From NCBI GenBank assembly GCA_051294375.1, contig CM119264.1, forward strand, positions 26,758,847 through 26,822,846: a stretch of DNA of 64,000 nucleotides, given 5' to 3'. Shown in pieces: positions 48,345 through 59,416 of this stretch. Below the pieces are notes generated by a model that was not told the origin of the DNA, searched no databases, and worked only from the letters and a program-made list of their open reading frames with translations. A program made the position numbers and the translations under genes. Numbering within the stretch: the stretch's first letter is position 1; every line of letters starts with the position of its first letter. Source of the stretch: Paraspadella gotoi (lineage: Eukaryota > Chaetognatha).

Positions 48345-49265
48345 CTACTCCTCCTCCTATCCTAGCTCCTTCTTCTATCCCTCTCCTCCTCCTATCCATC
48401 TCCTCCTTCTATCCTATCTCCTTCTTCTATTCCCATCTCCTTTTTCTATTCCCATCTCCTTCTTTCTTCTCCCATCTCCTTCTTCTATCCCATCTCCTCC
48501 TATTCCCATCTCTTATGGTTGGAATAGATGGAGAGTGTTACGATCATTAAGGTCCTCATTTGGATTATAATGATATCTATAAAATTTTGCTTTGTAGAAT
48601 CAAAAACTTTGAATCCAAGCATTTTTTCCTACTAGAAACAATATTCTTAAAAATTCTTTGATCAGCTTATTGTTGATTTTTTTTCTTTTTTCGTTCTGTT
48701 AATTTAAATTATTTTATATTTTGTTTGAATTGTAAACTGTACAATTTCTATGCGTTTACTGCTAATGCACTGTTATACCCTTTTGAAATGTACTGTTTTC
48801 AACTAATTGTTGTATAAACGAATAAAACACATATATATTATTCCCATCTCCATTTCTTATATCCCATCTCCTCCTCCTATTCCCATCTCTTTTTATCCCA
48901 ATCTCCTTCTTATATCCCATCTCCTCCTCTATTCCCATCTCTTCTTCTATCTCAATCTCCTCATATCCATCTCTTTTTATCCCATCTCCTTCTTATATTT
49001 CCCATCTCTCCTCCTATCCCATCTCCTTCTTCTATCCCAGTCTTCTCCTTTCCCATCTCTTTTTATCCCATCTTCCTTTCTCATTATCCCCATCTCTTCC
49101 TCCGTATCCCATCTCTCCTTCTATTTCCCAATCCTCCTTTCNNNNNNNNNNNNNNNNNNNNNNNNNTATCCCATCTCTTTTTATCCCATCTCCTTCTTAT
49201 ATCCCATCTCCTCCTCCTATCCCATCTCTTTTTATCCCATCTTCTTCTTATATCCCATCTCCTCC
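48345..49265. repeat. Pyrimidine minisatellite on TATCCCATCTCC
   Basis: Units such as CCCATCTCCTTCTTCTAT and CCCATCTCTTTTTAT repeat through 48345-48515 and 48840-49265, split by about 320 bp of AT-rich sequence. N at 49142-49166. The core CCCATCTC is shared with the array at 740-1235. Confidence 0.8.
48521..48838. other. Non-repetitive AT-rich island within the minisatellite
   Basis: About 320 bp of ordinary AT-rich sequence ending ATAAACGAATAAAACAC, which contains AATAAA. No coding frame. It could be an insertion into the array or a 3' end. Confidence 0.35.
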
Positions 49266-49368
49266 CTCCACCGAAAAGATGGATGGGATTTGATCAAACG
49301 ACGTCCGTCGAGGATTCCTACGCCGCCAGGCATCGGTTTTTTTTCCGGAGACGACTGTGTCTGTCTCA

Positions 49369-49371
49369 GTC

Positions 49372-49402
<31 letters not shown>

Positions 49403-49412
49403 CTCTCTCTCT
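49369..49412. repeat. (GTCT)n then (CT)n microsatellite
   Basis: TCTGTCTGTCTGTCTGTCTG followed by ATCTCTCTCTCTCTC. A longer CT tract follows at 49507-49581, running up to the gap at 49584-49681 (98 N). Confidence 0.9.
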
Positions 49413-49504
49413 CAATTTTTTGCTATTTATATCTCTCACAGTATGTGTGCGAGTATATGCCTTCTGTTCACTCACTTTATCTAAGCCTCTATCTCGTCCT
49501 CTTA

Positions 49505-49544
<40 letters not shown>

Positions 49545-49545
49545 C

Positions 49546-49579
<34 letters not shown>

Positions 49580-49583
49580 GCAT

Positions 49584-49681
49584 NNNNNNNNNNNNNNNNN
49601 NNNNNNNNNNNNNNNNNNNNNNNNNNNNNNNNNNNNNNNNNNNNNNNNNNNNNNNNNNNNNNNNNNNNNNNNNNNNNNNNN
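49584..49681. other. Assembly gap (98 N)
   Basis: Lies between a CT tract and TCGATCAAAA. The same junction, CT tract directly followed by TCGATCAAAA, is continuous at 50770, so the missing sequence is probably mostly CT repeat. Confidence 0.95.
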
Positions 49682-50720
49682 TCGATCAAAAAACCATTTG
49701 TAAATTGAATTGGATGAAAAAAGGAGTACTCCATTTTAGAACAGGATAAAAAACCAAGGGAGAGAGAAACGGGAAGCGGCTTTCATCCTTTGGATTCAAG
49801 TGTTTCATCTTTCTCTCTTTCTCTGTCTCAATTGACTCTGTCTCTGTCTCTTCTTCGTCCTCTCTGTCACTTCTCTTACAGTGTGCGGTTATCTAGGTCC
49901 GTCCTACATCTGTCCTTTCATCGCTATCAGTTACAAGTTTTGTAGTTAAGTTTAAAAGTTAAAATTTCAGTTAAGTTTTCGTATTTATAAGTTTAAGTTT
50001 CATCATTAGAATTAAGTCGCCCCAAAAATTGTGTCCTGCTTCTTCTACTTTCCCAATATTATTTCTCTGATGCCTTTCATTTAATTGACATCAGGTCTAA
50101 TGAAAGAGATGAAGCGTCGTTGGCGCATTGTATCGCTTTGGCGCCATGAAATGAAACGATAGGCGCCGAAAACGTGGCGTTGATTGGCGCCGAAATATCA
50201 GTGTCACCCTACGCATGATTATAGAGATTGCAGTTACAATATCTGGCATCAAAGGTTGAGGACAATGCCAATGCTGATGCCAAGAATGATAGAAAACTTG
50301 TGAAAAACGCTTCTTTGAAACTGTTAAGTCAAAACTGCGGAATGAGACGAGGCTGATTGCTAAGGCGTTGGGAGACTTAGTAAAATGTTCCTCGTCGGCA
50401 AACAATGCTGCTTGGTAAGACGTTGGGCGTCGTCAGTCGATGGTGCTTGGTAGGACGTTGGGCGTCGCCAGGTCGAGACGAACCGAAGGAACGAGACTAA
50501 TGGCGCCGGAGTCACCGAGTATCGTTTATCCGCTTCACCCGGCGCCGAGAAATTCCGGAGGAACGAGATTAAATCGATATCCGGTTCCATTCGTCATTTT
50601 TCGGCAGCAGAGGGTTTTTTTTTCTCTTGCAATGGATGTATTGCAATTTGTTAACATGGTTTCCTTTTCCGAGGGAAAGGTTGAATGAAGACGGAGAAAT
50701 ATCGTGGAAAGGTGACTTGA
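49682..50720. repeat. 1.09-kb tandem duplication, copy A (clean)
   Basis: Begins TCGATCAAAAAACCATTTGT and ends near GACGGAGAAATATCGTGG. Contains GGCGCC-rich sequence around 50120-50190 (TTTGGCGCCATG, TAGGCGCCGAAAACG, TTGGCGCCGAAA). No exon is supported. Confidence 0.85.
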
Positions 50721-50725
50721 TCTCC

Positions 50726-50761
<36 letters not shown>

Positions 50762-50770
50762 CTCTCTCTC

Positions 50771-51914
50771 TCGATCAAAAAATACCATTTTGTAAATGGA
50801 ATTGGACATTGAAAAAAAGAGAACGTACTCCATTCTAGAACAGGATAAAAAACCAAAGGGGAGAGAGAAACGGGAAGCGCGCTCTTCATCCTTTGGATTC
50901 AAGTCGTTTCATCTTTTCTCTCTTTCTACTAGTTCTCAATTGGACTCTGTCTCTTGTACTCTTCTTCGTCCTTCTGTCACTTCTCTACAGTGTGCGGTTA
51001 TCTTAGTTCGCTCCTGTCCTACATCTGTCCTTTCATCGCTATCAGTTACAAGCTTTTGTAGTTAACGTTTAAAACGTATAAAATTTCACGTTTAAGTTTC
51101 GTATTATAAGTTTAAGTTTCATCATTAGAATTAAGTCGCACCCAAAAATTGTGTCTCTGCTTCTTTCTACTCCCAATATTATTTTCTCTGATGCCTTCAT
51201 TTAATTGACATCAGGTCTAATGAAAGAGATGAAGCTTGTCGTTCGGCGCATTGTATCGCTTTGGCGCCATTGAAATGAAACGATAGGCGCCGAAAACGCT
51301 GCGTTGATTGGCGCCGAAAATATCAGTCTGTCATTCCCTACGCCATTTGATTATTAGAGATTGCAGTTACAATATCTTGGCATCAAAGGTTGAGGACAAT
51401 GCCAATGCCTGATGCCTAAGAAATGAATTGACTAAAAACTTCGTGAAAAAACGCTTCTTTAAAACTGTTAAGTCAAACTGGTCCCGGATAATGAGACGCA
51501 GGCTGATTGCTAAGGCGTTGGGGGAGGGCAGACTTAGGTAAAATGTTCCTCGTCGGCAATACAATGCTGCTTTCGGTAAGACGTTGGGGCGTTCCTCTCC
51601 ATCGATTGGTGCTTGGTAGGGACCTTGGGCCGTCGCCAGGGTCGAGACGAACCGAAGTAGAAACGAGCACTAATGGCGCCCGGAGTCACCGAGTTATCGT
51701 TTAATCCGCTTCACCCGGCCCGCCGAGAAAGTTCGGCTCTGGTAGGAACCGAGTCAATTAAATCGATATCCGGTTCCATTCGTCATTTTCGCAGCAGAGG
51801 GTTTTTTTTCTCTTGCAAATGGATCTGTATTGCAATTGTTAACCATGGTCTTCCTTTCCGCGGAAAGGTTTGAATGAAGAACGAGAGAAATATCGTGCGA
51901 AAGTTGAACTTATA
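50771..51914. repeat. 1.09-kb tandem duplication, copy B (noisy)
   Basis: Same order as 49682-50720 with many one-base insertions (for example GGAATTGGACATTGAAAAAA against GAATTGGATGAAAAAA). The two copies are separated only by a CT tract at 50727-50770. Same character as copy 2 of the 10.3-kb duplication. Confidence 0.85.
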
Positions 51915-51924
51915 TGAGATGACG

Positions 51925-52085
51925 AGAATAGAGAGAGAGAGAGAATAGAAGAAAGAAGAGAGACGAGAGCAGAAGGAGAGCGAGGAATTAGGAGGAGAGA
52001 AGGGAGAGAGAAGAGATACGATGAGAGAACAGAGAGAGAGAGAAGAGAGGAAGAGTGAGGAGATGAGAGAGAGAGAGAGAGAGAG
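51925..52085. repeat. GA-rich imperfect microsatellite
   Basis: Purine-rich GAGAGA sequence with frequent interruptions (CGAG, AAGA, TGAG), noisier than the other GA tracts, continuing from the noisy copy B. Confidence 0.8.
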
Positions 52086-52222
52086 ACCGTTCACTCTGTT
52101 TTATTCGGCGTTGAAGCAACTAAAACCTTTATGAGCAAAGAAGGAAAAAAAGGAAAAGAGGTTTGACTATCTCACGTCCAAAAAATTCGAAAAAACCTCG
52201 TAAAGCCGTAAAACATCCAGGA

Positions 52223-52274
52223 TAAATTCTTTCTCTTTTCTCTCTCTCTCCCTCTCTCTTCTTCTTTCTCTTCA

Positions 52275-52327
<53 letters not shown>

Positions 52328-52352
52328 NNNNNNNNNNNNNNNNNNNNNNNNN
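52223..52352. repeat. (CT)n microsatellite ending in a 25-N gap
   Basis: CT-rich sequence, perfect from about 52276 to 52322, then T6 and N at 52328-52352, then T8. Confidence 0.9.
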
Positions 52353-53274
52353 TTTTTTTTCAATAAAAAAAGGAAAGCAAAGACCCGATGTTTGTGGTCG
52401 GCGTTTGATTGGCAGCCGAAGTCAAAAGCGATGAGAGAGATACAGTGGATTCCGGTCACTGCATATCGCGTCCGGTCGCGTCCGGTCGCTGCCTATCGCG
52501 TCCGAGCAGCCCGAGACAGCAATGGTGAAGGCCGAAGGAAGACACAATTTTGTTTAAATGACCAACTTGATTTTAAATTTTAAAATATTGTTGCTTTAAA
52601 TCCTTAGATGTAAAGTTTATAAACCTAACAAAAAACAAATTATATTCATATCCATAAAAAAACCTATTTGACGAGACAACACATAAAATATAAAACATCT
52701 CTTGGTTGCAAGCTTTGAAATATTAAATATCTCCAGTTTCGTTACAGCCTTATGTCCGATCCTTGCTAAGAGACACATTCTCCACTATCATTACTCTTTT
52801 CCAGCCTTTTCTATTTTCTCCAAGCTCTCTCCTTTCTTACAAGCTTTCCCCCTTCTAACCAAGCTCTCTCTCTTCTCACACAGCTTTTCCCTTGTTTCAC
52901 CACACTCTCCCTTTCTTACAAGCTATCCCCCTTCTCACCAAGCTTTCTCCCTTTCATAAAGCGCTCTCCCTATCTTCCATGCCCTTGTATGCCCTATCAC
53001 CATGCCGCCGCCCCTTTCCCCGCCACGCGCCACGTCTATTAAGCACGTTCTTATCTATGGATCGAGCCAACGTTTTTTTTCTCTCCGACCAAAACATACG
53101 AGAGATGTTTTTTTTTTATTTATTGATAAATAATACGCGAATATGATAAATGAAAAGAGGTAAATACAGATCGTTTCATTTCTCTTTTTTTTTTTTTTGT
53201 TTGGTCCGTTGAAAAACAGAAAAAATATAACGATTCTTAACCTAAACATAACTTTTAATAAATATACTTTTAAC

Positions 53275-53384
53275 CTGACATCTGACGGCATCAAGGCGTC
53301 GAAAAACGAGCGAAAGAAAAGAAACAAAAGGACACCCTGCATCATGATCAACCCTTTCCATAAACTTTCATGATCGCTTCCCAT
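53275..53384 (-). CDS. Candidate first exon with hydrophobic start
   Basis: A minus-strand ATG with A at -3 opens MGSDHESLWKGLIMMQ, then VLLFLFFRSFFDALMPSDV, ending at a CAG|GTTAAA donor. The hydrophobic stretch resembles a signal peptide or anchor. The T/A-rich composition alone could create it, and no partner exon was found. Confidence 0.18.
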
Positions 53385-54006
53385 TTTTAGACTGAAAATT
53401 TCCTTATTTTTTATTTTTCAAAATTGTCTTATTTACGATCAGAATCATCGTCATCATCATCATCATTACTGTACTAGAACTTCATGTTTTGATTTTTATT
53501 TCGAATGAGACAATTTCAATATAACGGTTTCACTTAAACAACCAAAAATATTAACATAATATAACTTTGGTCCCCCCCTCAAAAAATTATCTATTCCCAC
53601 CCTTTTCTGTTCAGCCTCTTAGATATTATGATTTTTCTTTAATGACTTTCTAACAAAAATGATGTGTGATATCTATTAGAAAACTAGGACAGATTGTGAT
53701 TTAAACATTGTGTTGTATAGATGCCCTCTCTATTTCCAGAAGACAACACTGACTTCCCCTTCCCAAAATGAGTTATTAGATTTAATGATAAGTAAAATAT
53801 TTTTCAGAAAGAAAGCAATACATATTTGTTTAAATAATATAGATTAAATACAAAATTCTTCATAAAATATAAAAATAGAAAATAGTGAAACAAGTAATTT
53901 GCAAATTTTCATAAGGTGTCGACGCATAACAACAACAACAACAAGTCGTCATCTGAGATTTCGATCCGACGTTTCGGACGCAGGAAGCGACGCGGTTGAC
54001 GACGCG

Positions 54007-54144
54007 TTTAGGGATGAAGTCGATGTCCCTTTTGAAGTTGACGTCGATGTTGTATTTAGAGATGAAGTCGATATCACGTTTCAGGATGAAGTTGATGTTC
54101 CGTTTAGGGATGAAGTCGACATCGCGTTTAGGAATGAAGTCGCG
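54007..54144 (+). repeat. 24-bp coding-like minisatellite (8-residue unit)
   Basis: The word TTTAGGGATGAAGTCGAT and variants start at 54007, 54031, 54055, 54079, 54103 and 54127, an exact 24-bp period. Because 24 is a multiple of 3, the + strand reads FRDEVDVP-type 8-residue repeats within an open frame (53899-54192). The minus strand also reads through, as FIPKRDVD-type repeats. The variants are mostly conservative (FRDEVDIT, FQDEVDVP, FRDEVDIA). Whether either frame is translated cannot be told. Confidence 0.85.
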
Positions 54145-54424
54145 TGGAGGAAAAATTTCAGTACATTCAGTAAATTTAGTATTACACGATAAAATTATCG
54201 AGCAAAACACGCCATCCATGCTTTTTCTACCTCTCTCTCTCTCTCTATCCTACTCTATCATCTCCTCCTCTCTCTTTGTGTCTCCTGCACTGAATGGATG
54301 AATTTCCATTTGTTTAGAGATCGACGGGAGAGAGAATGCGCTGTTATCGAACGCAAATATGCAAATGAGATTTGATCGATTGATTGTGATCGTTGAGGCG
54401 CGGATATTCGTGGAGAGGGAGGTG

Positions 54425-54496
54425 GGCATAGTTGTTGACATAGTGTTGGGCATAGTTGTTGGCATAGTGGTGGACATAGTGGTGGGTATTGTGGTG
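54425..54496 (+). repeat. 12-bp minisatellite, six units
   Basis: Units GGCATAGTTGTT, GACATAGTGTTG, GGCATAGTTGTT, GGCATAGTGGTG, GACATAGTGGTG and GGTATTGTGGTG, in perfect 12-bp register. The + frame reads hydrophobic GIVVDIV-type repeats; the minus frame reads Met/Pro/Thr repeats. Confidence 0.9.
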
Positions 54497-54583
54497 CTTT
54501 TGGGATCCGAAGGAGAAGCCAAAGAGAAAGATATTTTTATTTTCAAGAAGGAATGATAGGTGACTGAAAACTTCCATCTTTAA

Positions 54584-54586
<3 letters not shown>

Positions 54587-54676
<90 letters not shown>
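54587..54676. repeat. (CT)n microsatellite
   Basis: A perfect CT tract of about 90 bp, among the longest uninterrupted ones in the window. Confidence 0.95.
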
Positions 54677-54679
<3 letters not shown>

Positions 54680-55104
54680 CAAAAACAGAGAGCGGGCTCT
54701 TCGAAAACGGAACAAAATGAAAAACAACAAAATGACGAATGACGTCTCGGATGAAGCGAGAAAGAGCGCCGGGATATAAGAAAAGGAGCGAGAAACAGCG
54801 CCGCAATAATGAAAAGGCGCCGGAAAAGGCAAGAAAACGCCGGTACCGCAATTGGATTCAGTTCACAACCCGTGGTCGACATTGACGAATGAATTCGGAC
54901 CCTAGAGTTGTCCGTTGGCGCGCGTGTGGGCGTGAGGGCGAGTGGGCGAGTGGGCGTGTCCAACGGAGAAACGCCGTCGTTTCCGAGACGAGAGTAATTT
55001 AGCTGCCACTCATTGTTTTTGTTTTCGTATAGAATATATATTATATATATATATATGTCAAAATCAAGTGCAGATGCAGGAAGTTGAAGTCGCAGCCCGA
55101 ACCT

Positions 55105-55373
55105 AATGCTGTTGTGGCATTGATTCCCCATTAAATGCCCTAACAATCTTCTTCAATCCTCATCTAATACGATTGTCGGATTTAATCTGCGTTAAATGCG
55201 ATGATTCGAAAACAAGAATTTAAAGAAAAGTCCCACATAATGCTTTTGCGGCTTTCTAATCTCAATCAAATGTTGAGGAGTAATTCAATCCCCGTTTAAT
55301 ACTTACTAAAACCATTAAATGCGGTCAAACCCCGTTGCAGCATTCAATTCCCATCTAATGCCGTTGCGGCATT
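55105..55373. repeat. Dispersed AATGCC/GGCATT hairpin words
   Basis: At 55357-55373 AATGCCGTTGCGGCATT is a perfect 7-bp stem with a 3-nt loop, and 55105-55121 (AATGCTGTTGTGGCATT) is a variant kept by wobble pairs. Between them, TTAAATGC, CATCTAATG and CCCGTTGCAGCATTC words recur every 30-60 bp, suggesting a decayed tandem repeat of a hairpin-containing unit. Confidence 0.5.
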
Positions 55374-57058
55374 AAATTCCAAATACCAATGCAAATACCG
55401 TGCCTGAAAGATTTTTGTTACCTCGTGTCGGGTCTATCTTTTTTAGTTCATTTGAAGTTGACCTCCAACCTTATCTTTCCATCGTTCTAGTCGCTTTCTC
55501 GTGGCTTTCTTTCGGCCCAAACCCGTCCACTTGTTATTCGATCAGAATCATTTTTAAAGAAAAGATCGGCCGTCTGGAACCGTAGTTTTTACGGATTCCA
55601 AGGATTTATTACAAACATTTATTCGAACATTTCATTGATTTGCCATGGATTTATCTCTACGAAAAATACAAATAATTCACGATTTATTCTACATTTTTCG
55701 AACGTTTTCTTTACGCTTTAAGATTTAGTAAGATACTACGAAATCCTTGCTCTCTTGTCAAAATCTGTTCATTCCGACGGCGACGCCTCGAACGCGCGAC
55801 CCGCAGGCATTAGAAAATGTGGACGGCCGTTTGCCTCTGATCGGCCGCCGTTAATACCTCTCTTCACCAAACTGATTGTAATTGTTTCAGAGAAGGAGGA
55901 GGAAGAGGGAGAAAGGCTGAGAAAAAAATGAAAAAAATTTTTTTCGAAAAGAATAAACTTTTTCCTGCGAGGGAAAAAAGCACACGATTGTGTAACTGTT
56001 ATCTTAGTTTCATTCCATACTTTCAAAAAAATTCGGTAGACACAGCGGAGCAGCAGCAACGGTACAACGCCCCAGCAGCGCAGATTTTATACCTACCGCA
56101 GGCCACAGCAGCCTCCGAACCCGCCGCAGCATTCTCTGCACCGCCGCGTCCTCGTCGCTTCGATCGAAAAAGCGTAAAAAAAAAAAAAAAGAAAATAAGG
56201 AAACTCGCGACGCCAAATGTTTACGCGACAAAAAAAAAAAAAGAAGAAAATCGGGATTATTTATGTCGAAGGTTCTCTCGAAAATTGCTTTGGTAATTAT
56301 AAGCCTACAAAAACACTTTTCTTTCGCGTTTATGTTGTTGGACGACCCTGCGGTATGCCTTCCCCTCCCCCATAGGCCTAGCGCTTTGCTCCAACAGCCC
56401 GCAGCCATACCTCTACCCCCTGTCCCCCCACCCGAACACCGCCGGGGTCGTTCGTCGTGAAATTCCGCGATGGCGTCGGCGTAGCGTGAATGGAAATGTT
56501 TTTCTGTCCCGACGACATCGTCGTCAATCATCAGTGTTCGTCGTTGTTGTTGTCGTTGTTGTTGTTGTCCTCGTCGTTTCCCGCTTTTAATTTCCTCGTC
56601 ATCGTTGGCATCGCAACTTTTAGATTTCGTCATGGTTGTCATTGGCGCATCCAATGGATTTTCGCTTCGGTCGTTTTTTTGTTTTCTCCTCATTGTCATC
56701 AGCTTCGTTGTCATTTACTTTGCATCGACGTCGTCGGTGTCGTCGTCGTCATCGTCGTCGTCAGACCTCGGTTTGTCGGATCGGAAAAGGGAGCGGCTTT
56801 TTATCGAATGAATAAATTAAATGACAAATCGAGATGAAGTTTGACATAAAAATACGCGTTTGCTCGATGTTTGTTTAACGTGTGGAAAATTATGTTAAAA
56901 CATTGACGCTTTGACACGTGAAAGGAATGAAGGCTGTTCTAAATAGAAAATCAACTATTCTACTTAATAAATCTAAATCTAAATCTAAATCAACTAAATC
57001 TACTAATCTCGCTTATGCAACTAAATAAATCCTTATTAATGGACTAAAATTGAAACGA

Positions 57059-57092
57059 ATATATATATATTATATATATATATATATATATC
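57059..57092. repeat. (AT)n microsatellite
   Basis: About 34 bp of AT with one TT slip. A similar (AT)n lies at 55027-55055. Palindromic by nature. Confidence 0.9.
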
Positions 57093-57242
57093 AAAAATGA
57101 TATATATTGAATTCCGATAATTAAATCGTTGCAACGTTACCTAATTTTTAACTCAACTCGTCACAACGCAACTTTCACTACTCAAGCAAAACTGACTCGG
57201 CGTTTCGCGTTTCTAGAAGTGGCGCGTGCGTGTGGTGATAGA

Positions 57243-57455
57243 GATGGCTTCATGGCACTCTGAGATACTCGACGTTCGCTGTCAGAGATGGCAAAATATG
57301 GCGCTGTAGGAACTCACTTTCACAATCGAGATGGCGTACGCGGACTCGCTCCGGCTGACATCGTCGAAAAGAAATTCTTTACGCCCAAAAAAAAAACCGT
57401 TTAAACGTTGAAAAAAAAAAACAAAAGATCTCGCGACTCGTAAACATAACGCCAT
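57243..57455. promoter_or_regulatory. Cluster of ATGGC/GCCAT words
   Basis: GAGATGGC at 57241, GAGATGGC at 57284, AATATGGCG at 57296, GAGATGGCG at 57328 and ACGCCATC at 57449 lie within about 210 bp of CpG-containing sequence. AA-x-ATGGCG resembles the known YY1 site found near animal transcription starts. A promoter here is inferred. Part of it is also an open minus frame ending at a GTGAGT donor (SESAYAISIVK at about 57320). Confidence 0.25.
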
Positions 57456-57678
57456 CTTTGAAAGAAAAGAGCGCGGGTTGCGGAAGAAAAACGGATTAAA
57501 AAACAAAAGCCTCGATTGAGAACAGATATGAGGGAAAGGAAGCGGGAAGAGAGCTTTGCCTTTTGCAATTAAAACTCAAGAAATGGACCATATAAGATGG
57601 AAAGAAGTGGCTGAGAGTAGTAGTATTGTACCGCGGGTGTACATATATTTTTTAGTCTCTTTATGCCAGTTGGTATTT

Positions 57679-57708
57679 AGTTGCGCCGCGAGTACTCGCG
57701 GAGCAACT
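57679..57708. repeat. 30-bp near-perfect palindrome
   Basis: AGTTGCGCCGCGAGT followed by ACTCGCGGAGCAACT: 15-bp arms with a single mismatch and no spacer. It is followed within a few bases by a (CGGT)n/(CTGT)n array to about 57750. Such palindromes occur at transposon ends or as cruciform-forming sites. No matching partner was found in the window. Confidence 0.8.
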
Positions 57709-57710
57709 TT

Positions 57711-57752
57711 TCGGTCGGTCTGTCGGTCGGTCGGTATGTCTGTCCGTCGGTC
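57711..57752. repeat. (CGGT)n-type tetranucleotide repeat
   Basis: TCGGTCGGTCTGTCGGTCGG and variants over about 40 bp, directly after the palindrome. Confidence 0.8.
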
Positions 57753-58084
57753 TTTCCCACTTACGTTAAAAATGCATATAATTTGCCTATAGTTAGTTTG
57801 TCATTTGATAAGACAGAAAAACCTCAAATCTGACGGACTGCTAGCGCCGCCTTCAGGAATTCCCTAAAACTATAAGGAATGAAAGACGGCATTTTGATAC
57901 AGTGCAATGTCATAAATACATGGGAGAAGAAAGTTTTTTAGACATGTATGTCATAGCATATGATCAAAGGAAAATACACATGAAAATAAAGTCACTTCGG
58001 AGCAACACATTGGAATTACCGATCTTATTTTCTTTTCATCTTTAAATTTCATTTTTGGTCTTTTCTTTTAAATTTTTTTCCTAT

Positions 58085-58200
58085 TTTTTCCTTCCTATTT
58101 CTTTCCTCCATTCCTCTTTCCTCTATTCCTCTTTCCCCTATTCCTCTTTCTCCATTCCTCTTTCCTCCATCTCTTCCTCCATTCCTCTTTCTCCTTCCCT
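58085..58200. repeat. Pyrimidine minisatellite TTCCTCTTTCCTCCA
   Basis: TCCATTCCTCTTTC-type units repeat about six times over 115 bp with small length differences. Confidence 0.7.
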
Positions 58201-58470
58201 CCTTTTCTCTCCTTCTTTTTCCTCGATTTAGGACGAGATTTTATCGAGCGAGAAAACAAAATTCGACCACTTTTTTTTCCTTTTTTTTCTTCAAAACGCG
58301 TGTTTGAATATTTTTTTATGTTTTTTAAGAGGAAATAATATTAAGGGCGTTTTCTCGCCCTTTTTTTTTACGAAAAAAAGGGGAAACGTTATTAAGGCTT
58401 TTTTATTTCCTTTCTTTTTAAAAATGTTTTTTTTGTTGTAATTTTCGTAATCGATTTGAAGGCAACAAAA

Positions 58471-58593
58471 ATGCCAAACAAAGATGAAGAATTTTCGTTC
58501 GCACCCGGTGACCGTGTCGAAAGGTGGAGGGAAGGATGGGCGGAGGAAAGTGGGGTGAAGAAAGGAAAGAAGGGAGATCGAGATAAGAATTGG
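58471..58593 (+). CDS. Candidate first coding exon, 41 codons
   Basis: An ATG in good context (ACAAAAATGCC) opens MPNKDEEFSFAPGDRVERW, then REGWAEESGVKKGKKGDRDK and NW. The exon ends exactly at a consensus GTGAGT donor in phase 0. The peptide is charged and non-repetitive. FAPGDRVERW is vaguely like the start of small beta-barrel chromatin-reader domains, too weak to name. No downstream exon is securely linked. Confidence 0.35.
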
Positions 58594-58659
58594 GTGAGTA
58601 CTAAGTAGTGTGAATATCGGGCTGTTGATAAAGGAAAGATAAAGAAAAATATACGGAGT

Positions 58660-59410
58660 GTCTCAAAAGCCTTTGTAGATAAACCGAAACCTGGTAATGA
58701 ATGGAATTTATACGTTCAAAAGACAAGGATGTCAAGTATAATTGACCTTATCGCCGAAATAATACAAGGTAATATTTTTAAGCATACTTCAAAACTATGC
58801 CATTTTGGGCCAGTTTCAGGTTCTTGCTACTACACTTTAAGGTAAGACAAAGAAGAGAAAAAATTTACTCGCTGGTTCGTCAGTTTTTATGGGTAACGGC
58901 TTAGTTACGTGTCTAATAATTTATAAAATAGTTATAAAAGTATTTCATTTCATCATTTAGACTGAGATTAAGCGATTTTTAAATCGAATTGAAGATCTAT
59001 GTTCAAATGTATTCCACGATGAAATTGGGGCGGTTGAATCTATTCTGCAAGAATAGACTAAAGCAAGAAAATAAGCTTTCAGCGTTTTAAAAAAACATTT
59101 AATTAAGATTCCATTTGAATTTGATATTTGGTTGCTCTTGTATTTGTTTCATTCGCTTTAGTTTTATTTGTAGTAGTTTTTAAGTTGGACTAGTATATTC
59201 TATGGATAACTTACGCTCAGCGTGTATCTTAGCATCAGGATAAGTATCAGTTTTCCGGTCGCCATTTTGCGGAATTTTTCGTGTCAAATCTGTGATTTCT
59301 TTGCTAAACATCGAAAAGGCGCAACCTATGGAGCATAAACTAAGTAATTTTAAAAAAGTGATTTAGAACCTCAATAATTTAACATATACTGCGAACATTG
59401 GTGTGACAGT
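58660..59410. other. AT-rich stretch without recognisable genes
   Basis: About 750 bp of AT-rich sequence. It opens near a GGAGTGTCTCAAAAGCCTTT word that resembles the ends of some mariner-type transposons, but I found no matching inverted end or transposase frame. Confidence 0.4.
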
Positions 59411-59416
59411 AAATAA

